Shown one piece after another: positions 33,690 to 45,692 of a DNA stretch of 64,000 bases. The notes below the pieces were generated by a model. It was not told the DNA's origin, made no database searches, and saw only the letters and a list, made by a program, of their open reading frames with translations. Both the position numbers and the translations under genes were made by a program. This stretch comes from Okapia johnstoni (Eukaryota; Chordata; Mammalia; Artiodactyla; Giraffidae): assembly GCA_024291935.2 (NCBI GenBank), contig CM044310.1, positions 118,244,213-118,308,212 on the forward strand. Direction: 5' to 3'. Every line of letters starts with the position of its first letter. Positions within the stretch are counted from its first letter, which is position 1.

Positions 33690-33905
33690 TTGTTGTGCTG
33701 GGTCTTCATTGTAGTTCATGGCCTTCTCATCGTGGTGGCTTCTCTTGTTGTGGCTCCCGGGCTCTAGAGCACAGGCTTATAGGTGTGGCGCCCGGGCTTA
33801 GCTGCCCCACACCATGTGGGATCTTCCCGGACCCAGGGCTTGAACCTATGTCCCCCTGCACTGGCAGGCAGATTCTTATTCACCATTCCACCGGGGAAGT
33901 CTCAA
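33690..33905 (-). mobile_element. CHR-type tRNA SINE
   Basis: 'gggtcttcattgtagttcat' through 'tcaccattccaccggggaag', a reversed ruminant CHR-2-like SINE. Confidence 0.85.
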
Positions 33906-34194
33906 ATTGACTTGTTTTTAATTATACAAATGCAAAAGTAATATCATGCATGTTCTTCCTTTTATTCCTATCCCAGATATTCTTCTTGTGCTACATCTGA
34001 ATCCAAGTCTAATAGTAGTGCAGCTTAGAAGTCCAGAGATGAAGGATGAACTAGATGTTTAGGGGGAGAGCTTCTTGGGGAATCAGGGGAAGAGCTTCTT
34101 GGGGAATCAGGCAATCCTGAGACACACATAGCTCACTACCAGTCACTCAGACATTGGCATGACTCCTCCTTCTACAGGTGATCTTCTGTGCCAT
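33906..34194. other. Spacer with a short duplication
   Basis: The 'agcttcttggggaatcaggg' segment is present twice near 34,069-34,110. It resembles sequence before the other V1R units. Confidence 0.5.
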
Positions 34195-34506
34195 CAGGGA
34201 TCATGAAAAATTACAAGCCTCTTCCCAAACACATCAGTGGTCTCTCTGGAGATACTCACTGGAAAGTCATAATTGGTTTTGGTAATTAGCAACTCAAAAA
34301 AAGTTTTTCAGAAAGATCATTAGCTCCTCAAACCTGTCCTGTCATTGCCACTTCAAGTGAAATGGTAATTGCATTCTGAGAGAAGATGAGGTCACAGAAC
34401 ATAAACCTATATCTCAGGATCTGACCACCTCCCTCCCATTCATGTCCTGGCTGCCATGACCTTCACCCTGCCCACCGTCCTGGCAGTGGGAAGGAGTCAG
34501 GCGAGT
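34195..34506 (+). promoter_or_regulatory. V1R unit 4 upstream module, donor changed to GC
   Basis: It keeps TAATTG at 34270, TAATTA at 34283, a further TAATTG near 34,365, CTATATCTCAGG and an ATG at 34456. The donor position reads CAG|GCGAGT with the exon ending at 34500. GC donors occur but are weaker. The receptor behind it (37532) is badly decayed. Confidence 0.5.
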
Positions 34507-34802
34507 ATTTTCTATTTCAGCCCAAGAGACAGAGTTTATGGAAGGAAGTCTATAAGTGTTCATGTCTGGAAAAGGGATAAGAACTGATTCAGTGGCAAAG
34601 CTAGACAGGGAAGCAGAATAAGACTGTAGGTATGAGCTGAGCTTGTAAAGAGATATGAGGATCCTAAACCCTGCCTAATGCCTCCTGGTGTCATTGAGTG
34701 AAATCTTCACTGTGGGTGATCAATGTTGAATCGTCACAGTGAGGGTGAAGAATCATTTTTTTAAGGTCTTAAGGCTTTTGTTCTGAAATCATTCTGATGT
34801 TA

Positions 34803-35010
34803 CCTTGCATGCATGCCTGCGGGCTCAGTTGTGTCCAACTCTTGGTGACCCCATGGACTGTAGCCCACCAGGCTCCTCTGTCCATGGAATTTTCCAGGCA
34901 AGAATATTGGAGTGGGTTGCCGTTTGCTTCTCTGGAGAATCTTCCCAACCCAGGGATCAAACCTGCGTCTCCTGCATTACAGGTGGATTCTTTACCACTA
35001 AGCCACCGTT
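34803..35010 (-). mobile_element. Bov-tA SINE
   Basis: 'gcatgcatgcctgcgggctc' to 'ttaccactaagccaccg', reverse orientation. Confidence 0.92.
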
Positions 35011-35099
35011 ACATTACTTTACAGGATTTAAAGATTAAATTTTCATTATAATTAGAGGTAGGTTTATAATGCCTATAATACAGAGTAGGATAGCACTGT

Positions 35100-35313
35100 G
35101 CATGCATGCTCAGTCACTTCAGTAATGTCTGACTCTTTAAGACTCTATGGACCATAGCTTGCCAGCCTCCTCTGTCCATGGAATTTTCCAGGCAAGAATA
35201 CTGGAGTGAGTTGCCATTTCCTCCTCCAGGGGATCTTCCCAACCCAGGGATTGAACCCACATCTCTTTCATTGCAGGTGGATTCTCTACTGCTGAGCCAC
35301 CAGGGAAGCCAGG
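35100..35313 (-). mobile_element. Bov-tA SINE
   Basis: 'gcatgcatgctcagtcactt' to 'ctgagccaccagggaagcc', reverse orientation. Confidence 0.93.
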
Positions 35314-35424
35314 ATAGCACAGTAACAATTTTCTAATCATCTGCATACATTGGGAATATGAGTTTGTTTTTGGATAAAAATAGTTTTTTTATCAAGCTCT
35401 AGGAATATGATACATTTACTAGAT

Positions 35425-36010
35425 ACAGTGAGCATTCCTATACACCAATAATGAGAAAACAGAAAGAGAAATTAAGGAAACAATACCATTCACCATTGCA
35501 ACAAAAAGAATAAAATACTTAGGAATATATCTACCTAAGGAAACAGAAGACTTACATATAGAAAACTATAAAACACTGATGAAAGAAATCAAAGAGGACA
35601 CAAATAGATGGAGAAATATACCGTGTTCATGGATTGGAAGAATTAATATAGTGAAAATGAGTATACTACCCAAAGCAATCTATAGATTCAGTGCAATCCC
35701 TATCAAGCTACCAATGGTATTTTTCACAGAACTAGAACAAACAATTTCACAATTTGTATGGAAATATAAAAAACCTTGAATAGCCAAAGCAATCTTGAGA
35801 CAGAAGAATGGAACTGGAGAAATCAACCTGCCTGACTTCAGGCTCTACTACAAAGCCACAGTCATCAAGACAGTATGGTACTGACACAAGGATAGAAATA
35901 TAGATCAATGGAACAAAATAGAAAGCCCAGAGATAAATCCACGCACATGTGGACACCTTATCTTCGACAAAGGAGGCAAGAATATACAATGGAGAAAAGA
36001 CAATCTCTTT
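35425..36010 (+). mobile_element. L1-BT-like ORF2 fragment
   Basis: It matches 60,350-60,905 closely but with a TGA after the FVWKYKKP segment and other breaks. It sits in the unit 4 intron; unit 5 lacks it at the matching place (near 46,960). Confidence 0.9.
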
Positions 36011-36684
36011 AACAAGATTATCTCCATTGAAAACATTCAGGGGCAACAACTGTGGAGAGATGCTTTCCCTATTCAAGTTAGAGAAGTAACATTTAAGGAA
36101 AACATAACTTTTTAATTATGAGTGTTAAGATATAGTCAAGACCAAATGTATCTTATCTTGTGTTGTATGGCTTGAAAATATTTTAACACCAATTCCAAGC
36201 TCACAACTCATTTCTTTATGATTTCAATGTAAACAATACACAGGGCTCCATATTCACTATGTTGCATTTAATATGTTGCATTTAAGACATACATAAAATA
36301 CATGTCTCTTGTATTTTAACATCTTTCACAGATCTTGCTTCATTTTTAATAGTTTTACTCATTGTAAGCATTAATAAATACCTAGGCATTTAGACCAAAA
36401 TTATTAATAACAGGTAAAAGAGCTACACTCTTTTTATTACATAGCAGTATTTCATGCATTACAGTTTAGTGAAGAAGGATTTATCATCCAATAATTTATT
36501 TGATAGATACCATTGTGTTTTGTTCCTGGAATGATAGCAAATGAGCCTTTCTGCGGCCAGCTAACACTCAACAAATCTTGCATTGTTAAATCCAATTTGG
36601 ACACTTACTGTAACAGTAGTCTGTGAAACTGCATCTGTATTATGACCTCAAAAAATCATTTATAATTGATATTGACCATATGGT
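36011..36684. other. V1R unit 4 intron, no gene
   Basis: It aligns with 46,990-47,440 in unit 5 ('gaccaaatgtatctt', 'ttctaacaccaatt'). No ORF of note. Confidence 0.6.
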
Positions 36685-36955
36685 AAATTCTTAGACTAAA
36701 AAAAAAATTCCTAATAGCATTGAAATATGTATGTTATCATATGTGAAATAGATCGCCAGTTCAGGCTCAACACATGAGACAGGGTGCTCAGGGCTGGTGC
36801 ACTGGGATGACCCTGAGGGGAGGGAGGTGGGAGGGGGGTTCAGGATGGGGAACACATGTACACCCATGGCTGATTGATGTGAATATATGGCAAAAACCAC
36901 TACAATATTGTAAAGTAATTAGCCTCCAATTAAAATTAATTAATTTTTTTAAAGT
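36685..36955 (+). mobile_element. L1-BT 3' end
   Basis: It matches 63,425-63,665 ('catgagacagggtgctcagg', 'cctccaattaaaattaatta'). TTCCTAA on both sides may be a short target duplication. Confidence 0.9.
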
Positions 36956-37089
36956 TCCTAAAAATGGGAACTGTTTACAACTATAATTATATAATAAAAT
37001 TTTTAAATGATATGAATTAGGTGGAAAAGTATAAAAACAAAATGAAATTCTGCTCTGGATGATTTGAAAACAGAGCTAACATGATTTCT

Positions 37090-37350
37090 TAGTGTAACAC
37101 AGTGGTCAGGGCACTGTCCTGGCAACTAGCCTACCAGGTTCCTATCACTCAGCCCCATAGCAGCATGTGAATTTACACAGGTCATTCAACTCTCTGCACC
37201 TCAGGTCTCCTTACTGAAATAATGCTGAAAATACTAAAAATAATGCCCTCAGGAAAATAATGTACCTCAGGCAGGTACAAAAATCAAAGAAAGCACCTCA
37301 TGTGGTGTGGTACGATAATGATGCATCCATCCTAAGCACTATTTAAAGGT
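37090..37350 (+). repeat. Old MIR-like SINE in V1R unit 4 intron
   Basis: 'acagtggtcagggcactgtc' to 'ctaagcactatttaaagg' follows the MIR pattern. Unit 5 has the counterpart at 48,085-48,265. Confidence 0.55.
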
Positions 37351-37531
37351 TACATATTCAACTCTCTGAAGCCTCTTAATATTTACTTGAGACCATGAAC
37401 CTCTCAAGTAAATATTTATCAAAGCAAATATGGGATTTCCACTGATCTGGTGACTGTAGCCCACAGCACATGTTCCAAAACAGGATCCTCTCATTCTGAA
37501 GACAAAACACCAGTCACCAGCAACTGGCAGA

Positions 37532-38155
37532 ATGGCCTCTGGGGCTTTGCCAAGAAGGGTCTGCTCATTTCAGACTACAGGAGGAATCCTAGCATTTTCT
37601 TCCTTTACCATTATCTCTTCCTAAAGGTTGAGATCCACACATTTGATCCTCAAGCACGCATATACAGTCACTTCTTGGTCATTCTCTTTAAGGCATCCCC
37701 GTGACACTGGCAGTTGTTAGTTAAAGCATGTCTTCAGTGACATATCCAAGCAAATATGTTTTCTATCCTCACAGAGCTGGCAGGGTGTGTCCATGGGCTC
37801 CTCTTGCCTCTTATGTGTCTCCAGCCATCATGATCCTCCCCAGGAATTAGAGTTGGGTAGAACTGAAGGCTCCAAAAGAGTAGAGGTTTTATATTCCTCT
37901 GCTGGAATTTGTATAAGCTGGTGTATATCAATTCCCAGTGCATAGACTTGCCAAATGAAGCAATAGATGAACACAAAGAACAAAGATCTGGGATACCACT
38001 CTTCTGAATTAAATGATAAAATCAGTGACTCACTATATGCAGCCATGCTATTATTGTCTGATGATCAGGACCTATGGCTCTCTAAGGCTCATCCTCTACA
38101 GACACAATCAGCAGATCCAACATTCAAAGAAACAGCTTTTTCTCAGTTTCTTTAA
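37532..38155 (+). pseudogene. Decayed and truncated V1R pseudogene, unit 4
   Basis: The ATGGCC at 37532 lines up with the intact receptors, and an acceptor-like AG (37482-37483) is kept. Recognisable pieces follow in several frames: 'ggaatcctagca' (helix 1), 'tttgatcctcaagcac' (helix 2), 'cagagctggcagggtgtgtccat' (helix 3), 'ccttctg..attaaatgataaaatcag' (loop 2 to helix 5) and 'cagacacaatcagcagatcc' (loop 3). It stops there; helices 6 and 7 are absent. The related copy at 48282 ends at the same point, so the truncation came before block duplication. Confidence 0.88.
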
Positions 38156-38288
38156 AATCTGTTTTTGGTAATAGATATATTTTTTTAAGTTAAAAACGTG
38201 TGCACAGGTTATAAGTACAGAGCCTAGTGGAGTTCCAGGAATGACCACATCTCTGTAGGCAATGACTGGATCAAAAAACAGACTATTG
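38156..38288. other. Sequence replacing the V1R 3' end
   Basis: It is shared with 49,265-49,390. It is probably part of an old antisense L1 whose insertion removed helices 6-7, but this is inference. Confidence 0.4.
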
Positions 38289-38623
38289 AGCTTCCCTGGT
38301 GGCTCAGTGGTAAGGAGTCAGCCTGCCAGTGCAGGAGATGCAGGTTCAATCCCTGATCTGGGAAGATCCCACATGCTGCAGAGCAATTAAGCTCATGCAC
38401 CAACTATTGAGCCTATGCTCTAGAGCCCGGGAGCCGCAAATACTGAGTTCACATGCTGCAAAGAATGAAGCCTGAACACCCTAGAGCTTGAGCTCCACAA
38501 GAGAAGCCACTGCAACGAGAAGCCTGGGCACCACATCTAGAGAGGAGACCCTGCTCTCTGCAACTAGATAAATGCCCACGCAACAATGAAGACCCAACAC
38601 AGCCAAAAGGCAATAAAGAAAAT

Positions 38624-38628
<5 letters not shown>
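38289..38628 (+). mobile_element. CHR-2 type SINE
   Basis: A long CHR-type SINE: 'cttccctggtggctcagtgg' head, 'gaagatcccacatgctgcag', and 'gaagacccaacacagcc' before an A-rich tail. Confidence 0.92.
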
Positions 38629-38708
<80 letters not shown>

Positions 38709-38710
38709 AC
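38629..38710. repeat. (TA)n microsatellite
   Basis: TA dinucleotides with a few CATA/GTA interruptions, at the tail of the CHR-2 SINE. The ORFs across it are repeat artefacts. Confidence 0.97.
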
Positions 38711-38956
38711 GAATGAAACCGAATGTTGTGAGTCACCTAGAAACCCTCTATACTCCAAGTCTCTGTTCCCAAGACTATAGTTTTCTTGAATCTATTTGTA
38801 GGTCAGGATTTTTGGTAAGAGATTTACAACTATTCTAACATTTAACAGATTAGATCACTTTTGCCTACTTTATACTTAAATGGAATCATAGAGTCTGAAA
38901 ACCTTCATATCGGCCTTTTCTCCCAGTTGCGTATGATTTTGGGGAATCTATTTGTA

Positions 38957-39390
38957 TGTTGTTGTTCTAGTCATTAACTTGTGTCCGACTCTTTGCAATC
39001 CCATGAACTGTAGCACTCTAGGCTTCCCTGCCCTTCCCTATCTCCCAGAGTTTGCTCAAGCTCATGTTCATTGAGTTGGTGATGCTACCTAACCATCTCA
39101 TCCTCTGTTCCCCCTTCTCCTCCTGGCCTCAATCTTTCCCAGCATCAGAGTCTTTTCCAGTGAGTCATCTCTTCACATCAGGTGGCCAAAGTATTGGAGC
39201 TTCAACATCAGTCCTTCCAATGAACACTCAGGACTGATCTCCTTTAGGATAGACAGGTTGGAATCTCCTTTCAGTCCAAGGGACTCTCAAGAGACTTCTC
39301 TAGTGCCAAAATTTGAAAGCATCTGTTCTTCGGCACTCAACTTTCTTTCTGGTCCAACTCACATCCACACATGACTACTCTTCGTATAAT
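38957..39390 (-). mobile_element. BovB LINE 3' end
   Basis: Reversed BovB 3' region ('cttgtgtccgactctttgc', 'ggtggccaaagtattggagc', 'cagtccaagggactctcaag'). Confidence 0.92.
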
Positions 39391-40116
39391 TGCATTTAAT
39401 TATTGGTATATGTTAGCATTGCTATATAGGTCTTCACTGTGTGATTATCAAAGGGTTAATTCTACTGATTTATTCTACTGTTCATGGATAACTAGGTAGT
39501 TTTGATTTTAGGGCTATTATGAGTAATGTGTGGGCTTCCCAGGTGGCTCAGTGGGTAAAAATCTGCCAGCAATTCAGGAGACATAGGTTTGATTCCTGCA
39601 TTGGGAAGATCCCCTGGAAGAGGGCATGGAAACCCACTCCAATATTCTTGCCTGGAGAATCCCTGGCGGGCTACAGTCCATAGGGTGTCAAATAGTCAGA
39701 CACAACTGAAGCGACTGAGCATGCACACACACATGAGTAATGGGTAAGTGCTAGCAGACAAATTCTACTAGTCTGGATGATACACATTGGAGAGGACTTG
39801 TTGAAACGTAAGATTACATCTAGTCTCCAAAATCTTTGTCCCAATTTTAATATCTACCAGCAGTGACTGAGATCCTTGGTTGACCCACATCTTTGCCAAA
39901 ATGTTGTATTTCTGTCATTTCCGTTCTAGTTTTCTGGATGGTGTTTGATGCGTAGGTAGTGGTTATATTTTCCTTTTCCTGATTCCAAAGGACATTGAAT
40001 ATTTTTTACATATGTATTGTCCATTGAATAACTGTTGAAGTTTCTGTTGAAACAGTTTGGTCATGTTTTATTCTGCTATATGGTCTTTAGGAGTTCTTTG
40101 TGCTGGTGACAAATCC

Positions 40117-40147
<31 letters not shown>

Positions 40148-40210
40148 TGATGTGAGCCAGTCTTAATAGAAGCTAAAGATAAGATAAAGTCATTTTGCCA
40201 TATGGTTTAT
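39391..40210 (-). mobile_element. Old antisense L1 with Bov-tA and (TG)n
   Basis: Decayed antisense L1, shared with 49,400-50,290. A Bov-tA lies at 39,529-39,732, and a (TG)n tract at 40,119-40,143. Confidence 0.55.
39529..39732 (+). mobile_element. Bov-tA SINE with target-site duplication
   Basis: ATGAGTAATG flanks it at 39519-39528 and 39733-39742; the SINE body is typical. Confidence 0.93.
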
Positions 40211-40639
40211 ATGTTTTGTGGTGTTTCACATATATTTTTAATCTAAAATTTTGAAATTGTTTTTCTAAAAACTGCATAATTTTTAAAATTAGAAATGGAA
40301 TCTATTCAGAATAGATTTGTCTGATGATATGGGCAGTGATTGAAGTGTTACTTTTCTCCAATCTGGCTAGCACATTTCAGCTTACTCTTGAAATGTTGTA
40401 ATAAGCTCTCTTTCCATTTGCTCTCACTTGTCATTGCCTCCTCCAGGTTAACTCTGCTTCATCCTTATTGCTGACTTTTCCATGAAATGCACCAGCTATC
40501 TCTCCATCTCTTCCTGTCTCATGAAACCTTGGCAAACCAGTAGGAGCACAAAAGTAACATTACACTTGCTATCAAAAATCATCAATGAGACATTTTACTC
40601 AGAAGAATGACTGTCACTATTTAAAGGAAAATATTTTGG
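40211..40639. other. 5' flank of second-subtype V1R, unit 4
   Basis: It aligns with 52,955-53,280 before the unit 5 copy ('ctcacttgtcattgc..cctccagg', 'catcct..ttgctgac'). No promoter motif is clear. Confidence 0.5.
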
Positions 40640-40800
40640 GGACATCTGTGGTGTTCTAGTAGCGAAGACTCAATGCCCCCAGTGCAGGGGGCCTGGGTTC
40701 AATCCCTGATCAGGGAATTAGATCCCACATGCTACAATGAAGATCAAAGATCTGGTGCAGCCTAATAAATAAATAATAAAGATAAAAACCCTTTAAAAGA
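40640..40800 (+). mobile_element. CHR-type SINE
   Basis: 'gtggtgttctagtagcgaag' to 'gtgcagcctaataaataaat' is a CHR-1-like SINE just before the V1R at 40852. Unit 5 lacks it. Confidence 0.85.
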
Positions 40801-40851
40801 AGGAGAACACTTTCATTTAAAAATATTGAATGAAAAAATAACCCCAGAGAT

Positions 40852-41791
40852 TTGGCCCTAGGAATAATATTCATATCGCAGATTATGATTGGAATTCTGG
40901 GCAATTTCTCCCTTCTTTACTGTTACCTATTTCTTTACCACACTCAATGCAGAGTGAGAGCCACGGTTATGATTCTAAAACACCTGACTATAACCAACTC
41001 CTTGATCATTCTCTCAAAAGGAGCCCCTCAGACGATTACAGCTTTGAGGTTGAAACATTTTGCCAGTGATTTTGCCTGCAAACTTATTTTGTATGTTGAG
41101 AGAGTGGGCAGGAGTATGTCCATCGGCACCACCTGCCTCTTGAGTGTGTTTCAAACCATCACCATCAGCCCCATGAACTCCTGTTGGAAGAATCTTAAAG
41201 TCAAAGCCCCAAAGTACATCGCCTTCTCCATTTCCTTCTGGTGGATCCAGGGCATGTTCGGACATCTCATTTTCCCTCTGTATGCAATATTTCTTTCTCA
41301 CAAATGGCGCAGCACAAACATGACAAATACAAGAGATTCAGGGTACTGTGCTGCCGCAGATCTTGAGAATGTCTCAGGCTCAATATATACAGCTATGATA
41401 GTATTCCCTGAAGTTTCCTTTTCTGTGCTCATCTTCGGGGCCAGTGGCTCCATGATTCTCACCCTGTACAGACACAGTCAGCGAGTCCAGTATATTCACA
41501 AGGCTAGTGTGTCTCCCAGACCCTCCGCTGAGTCCAGAGCCACCCAAAGCATCCTACTCTTGGCGAGCACCTTCGTGTGTTTCCACATGCTGTCCTGTAT
41601 CTTTAATATTGCTTTTGCTCTTTATCATAATCCCAGTTGGTGGTTGGTGTGTACAACCGACCTGATTTCTGTGTGTTTTCCCTTTATCAGCCCCTTTGTG
41701 CTCATGAGCCGTGACTCCACTGTATCCAGTTTCTGCATTCATTGATGAGGAACTCAGTACAGTATCTTCTAATCTTATCAGAAAAATGTAA
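40852..41791 (+). pseudogene. Second-subtype V1R, nearly full length but without start codon and with a shifted tail
   Basis: An open frame of 297 codons carries a clear V1R: seven hydrophobic segments, the Cys pair (ACKLI and GYCAA), Asn-Met-Thr in loop 2 and AESRAT before helix 6. The frame opens at TTG 40852; no ATG lies before helix 1. Comparison with 53,288 on shows a one-base loss just upstream, so the original start is cut off. A net shift near 41,733 ends the frame at TGA 41,743-41,745 instead of at the homologous stop at 41,791, losing about 20 residues. A start from an unseen upstream exon cannot be excluded, but pseudogene is the more likely reading. Confidence 0.85.
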
Positions 41792-41799
41792 ATTATATG

Positions 41800-42245
41800 T
41801 GTTTAAATATTTGTTGGGGTATAGTTGATCTACAACGTTGTGATAGTTTCAGGTGTAGAGCAAAGTGATTCAGTTATACATATATTCTTTCATTTTCAAA
41901 TTATTTCCCATTGATTTATTACAGGATATTGAGTAAAAGTCCCTATGCTATACAGTAGGTCCTTGTTGGTTATTTTATATATAGTACTGTGTATCTGTTA
42001 ATCCCAAACTCCTAATTTATCTCTCCCTCCTACGTTTCCCCTTTGGTAACCATAAGTTTGTTTTTGAAATCTGAGTCTCTTCCTGTTTTCTAAAGAAGTT
42101 CATTTGTATCATCCTTTAGTTAGATTCCAAAAAATAATAATAAATTAGATTCCACATATGAGTGATATCATATATTTGTCTTTCTCTGTCTGACTTACTT
42201 CACTTAGTATGACAGTCTCTAGGTCCATCCATTTTGCTGCAAGTG
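41800..42245 (-). mobile_element. Antisense L1 3' end
   Basis: 'gggtatagttgatctacaac' to 'cactcatgagc' region; reversed L1 3' end also found after the unit 5 gene at 54,255. Confidence 0.75.
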
Positions 42246-42444
42246 GTGTTATTTTTGCACAGTTATCGGGTGTTCGTTCACTCATGAGCATAAGGTCAAT
42301 GGACAGTAGATAAGGAAGCCACATGTCTTTCAAAGTAATGAGTGTGTGTATTTCATCCTTGGTGCATACAGAACCCACATAGGCAGAGTGGAGAGGAATA
42401 AAGAGCTCTGCCTCTTTCTGATGCCTAGTAACCTGAGTGTCATA
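42246..42444. other. Spacer between two L1 3' ends, unrecognised
   Basis: No ORF or repeat recognised. Confidence 0.4.
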
Positions 42445-42880
42445 GTGCTTTAAAAAATTTTTAATTCTGTATTGGAGTATCGTCGATTAACAATGTTGTG
42501 ATAGCTTCAGGGAGATAGCGAAGGGACTCAACTCCCCTCCCATCTATGCTGCCACATAACATTGAGCAGAGTTCCCTGTGCTAAATAGTAGGTCCCTGTT
42601 GGTTATCCATTTTAAATATAGCAGTGTGTACATGTCCATCCCAAATTCTCTAATTATCCCTTCCCCTCAATCTTCCCCCCCACTTAGACAACCATTTTGT
42701 TATCTAAGTCTGTGAGTCTCTTTCTGTTCTGTAAATAAGTTCATTTGTATCATTCTTAAATTAGATTCTAAAAAATAACAATTCATTAGATTCCACATAT
42801 GAGTGATATCATATATTTGTCTTTCTCTGTCTGACTTACTTCACTTAGTATGCAGCTGTGAGAACTTATTCCAGATTTTT
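42445..42880 (-). mobile_element. Second antisense L1 3' end
   Basis: It repeats the landmarks of 41,800-42,245 ('gatagcttcaggg', 'aataggtccctgttggttat', 'ccacatatgagtgatatcat') in diverged form. Confidence 0.75.
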
Positions 42881-42969
42881 GCTGATATGTTAGTGTTTTT
42901 AAAAAAAAGACTCTCATAAGATGGGTATAGTATCATATTTGGGACAGAGGGCACTTTTTAAATATTTTC

Positions 42970-43140
42970 ATTTATTTATTTAGCTATGCCAGGTCGTAGT
43001 TGCAGCATGCGGGTTCACTACGTGCTGCAGGCCAACATTTAGCTGCACCTTGTGGGGACAAGCTCCCCAACCAGGGGATCGAACCTAGAACCCTGCCTTC
43101 GGAGTGCAGAGCCTTAACCACTGGACCACCAGGGAAGTCC
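42970..43140 (-). mobile_element. CHR-type tRNA SINE
   Basis: 'ttatttagctatgccaggtc' to 'gaccaccagggaagtccgc', reverse orientation. Confidence 0.85.
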
Positions 43141-43967
43141 GCAGAGGGCTGCTTCTTTGGTATACAGGAAAATTAGCGGCTCCAATGGAGAGTAGCTGGT
43201 TACGTAAATTTCATAGATTGAGGAAGAAAGTTAAGCCTGAGAGGTTCTCTGGTCCTCAACCAATATTAGGAGAAGTGTCCTGAGACATACTGGAAAACAG
43301 TCCAAATTTTACATGAGGAAAAGTCAACTGAGGGCTTCAGTAACCATGCCAAGCTCTCCTCTACCCTGTGTGCTGATGCCATTCCTTAAAACCCATCTTG
43401 CTTGTAGGTGGAATGTAAAACTGAAGGTAGAGCTCCAGAGCCAGCTTCATAGCTGCCGTCACAGCATCCTTGTTTCAGAAAACTTGGCTTTTAATGACTG
43501 ACTCATTGTCCCATCCCCAGACTATCCTTGGGAGAAATATGGTAGCCTCTCAGGGCTTCTTAAAGCCATGTGGAGTGCAGAAGGGACAGCCAGGTGTCCT
43601 TGGATCCCTAGAGCCCAAAGCCCAAAGCTTCATCTCTGAAAGAAGCAATGGCCCTAGAAGATTGAAATCAGGAAAACATTAAGGACAGAAGGAAGACCTG
43701 GGATCTCCCATTCCAGAGGGTAGTTTTCCTGCCCTATTCAGACAATAAAAAATGTGAGCAGGATCATCCATTTCTGCCACCTAAATGGCAAGCTCCTCCA
43801 AAAGTGTCAGGCGTATATTTCAGTGATTTACCCCCAGTAAAGAAATGAATAGAAATTCCTTTGCAAAAAGGTGTGACTCAGTCTGTCTTTGACTAATTCC
43901 AAATCCTTTAAAACCAGAGCTTTCTTCATGCACAGAAGAGACACAGAAACTAAGGACTCAGGAGCAT
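43141..43967. other. Single-copy-looking sequence, no gene recognised
   Basis: It has no counterpart in the other units that I can see. Two short ORFs (43313-43501, 43470-43682) resemble nothing known to me. It may continue at 45,030-45,412 beyond the inserted BovB. Confidence 0.4.
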
Positions 43968-45029
43968 AAGCCTCTGACTTTGTGGATCACAACAAACTGT
44001 GGGAAATTCCTTAAGAGATGGGAATACCAGACCACCTTAGCTGCCTCCAGAGAATCTGTATGCAGGTCAAGAAGCAACAGTTAGAACGAGACATGGAACA
44101 ACGGACTGGTTCCAAATTGGGAAAGGAGTATGTCAACGCTGTATATTATCACCCTGTTTATTTAACTTATATGCAGAGTACATCAAGCGAAATGCTGGGC
44201 TAGCTGAAGCACAACCTGGAATCAAGATAGCCGGAAGAAATATCAATAACCTCAGGTATGCAGATGACATCATCCTTATGGCAGAAAGCGAAGAGGAACT
44301 GAAGAGCCTCTTGATGAAAGTGAAATAGGAGAGTGAAAAGCTGGCTTAAAACTAAACATTGAAAAAACGAAGATCATGGTATCCAGTCCCATCACTTCAT
44401 GGCAAAGAGATGGGGAAACTATGGAAACAGTGACAGACTTTATTTTCTTGGGCTCCAAAATCACTGCAGATGGTGACTGCAGCCATGAAATTAAAAGATG
44501 CTTGCACCTTGGAAGTAAAGCTATAACCAACAAAGACAGCATATTAAAAAGCAGAAACATTGCTTTGCTGCCAAAGGTCAATCTACTCAAAGCTATGGTG
44601 TTTCCAGTAGTCATGTATGGATGTGAGACTTGGACCATCAAGAAAGCTGAGTGCCAAAGAATTGATGCTTTTGAATTGTGGTATTGGAGAAGACTCTTGA
44701 GAGTTCCTTGGACTGCAAGCAGATCCAATCAGTCCATCCTAAAGGAAATCAGTCCTGTATATTCATTAGAAGGACTGATGCTGAAGCTGAAGCTCCAATA
44801 CTTTGGCCATCTGATGCTAAGAACTGACTTATTGGAAAAGACCTTGATGTTGGGAAAGATTAAAGGCGGGAGGAAAGGGGGACGACAGAGGATGAGATGG
44901 TTGGATGGCATCATCAACTTGACGGACATGAGTTTCAGCAAGCTCTGGAAGTTGGTAATGGACAGAGAAACCTGGTGTGCGGAAGTCAATGAGTCGCAGA
45001 GTCGGACATGACTGAGTGACTGAACTGAA
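43968..45029 (+). mobile_element. BovB LINE, 5'-truncated
   Basis: It opens inside the reverse transcriptase ('gactttgtggatcacaac') and has decayed frames including a YADD-equivalent changed to YADDI, the 44376-45011 C-terminal frame, and a GACTGAACTGAAG end. Confidence 0.93.
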
Positions 45030-45057
45030 GGCAATCATCGGCCTATTTCTCGGGGAG

Positions 45058-45412
45058 AAAATGGAGTTGAGGTGTGAACCGAAAATGGTGGAGAAAGGTC
45101 AACTCAAGGATTTGGCTCCAGGCCCAAAGGGAGCCATGGTGGATATGTCAGTGACTAGAAGCCTTCCGTGTACCAAGAGTAAAGGCCATGAGAGTGCTGC
45201 AAAGACAGATGAGTGCTACAGCCAACATTGAAAAGCCACCTCAAGACCCAAAGATATTCCTTCACTATCATTTCTGTTCCTCTACCTCTAACATGAACCT
45301 AAGTCCTTATCCAGGATCTAAAACTGCATATTCCAGTGTAGGAGCAGAGATGCAGAAAAGAGAAGAAGAGGTAGAACTGTTTCGAGTACAAGAAAGAAGG
45401 TCCGATACAGGG
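45058..45412 (+). pseudogene. Possible decayed coding fragment of unknown origin
   Basis: A 57-codon frame from an ATG at 45061 is followed, after an apparent frameshift near 45,215, by a frame containing EKPPQDPK and an acidic KREEEVELFRVQERR stretch to about 45,410. The protein-like composition suggests a retrocopy or exon remnant. I do not recognise it. A CHR SINE cuts it at 45,413. Confidence 0.25.
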
Positions 45413-45575
45413 ACTTCCCTGGTGCTCTGGGGCTAAGACTCCAAGCTCCCAATGCACGGGGTGTGCAGGTTTGATTCCTGATCAGGGAACTAGATCCCAC
45501 ATGCTGCAACTAAAAAAGTGCGCATGCCACAACAGCACAGCCAAGTAAATGAATAAATGAACACACACACAAAAT
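45413..45575 (+). mobile_element. CHR-type SINE
   Basis: 'gggacttccctggtgctctg' to 'cacagccaagtaaatgaata'. Confidence 0.85.
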
Positions 45576-45661
45576 TCTTATGTGATGCTCCAGTTTAATT
45601 GGGTGTTTTTTTGTTCATTTCCAGATCAAAGCCTGGAAGACTCACAACTGACTTTGTTACG

Positions 45662-45692
45662 TGCGGTGGTTGTGGTTGTGGTTGTGGGGGAA
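45662..45692. repeat. (GGTTGT)n-like short repeat
   Basis: About five GGTTGTG-type units in a row. Confidence 0.8.

Noticed and set aside
38564..38838. ORFs rich in Tyr-Ile repeats
   Set aside because: They are translations of the (TA)n microsatellite at 38,629-38,710.
41800..42880. CRISPR-like or satellite array from the two similar segments
   Set aside because: Both are diverged antisense L1 3' ends with unrelated sequence between them.
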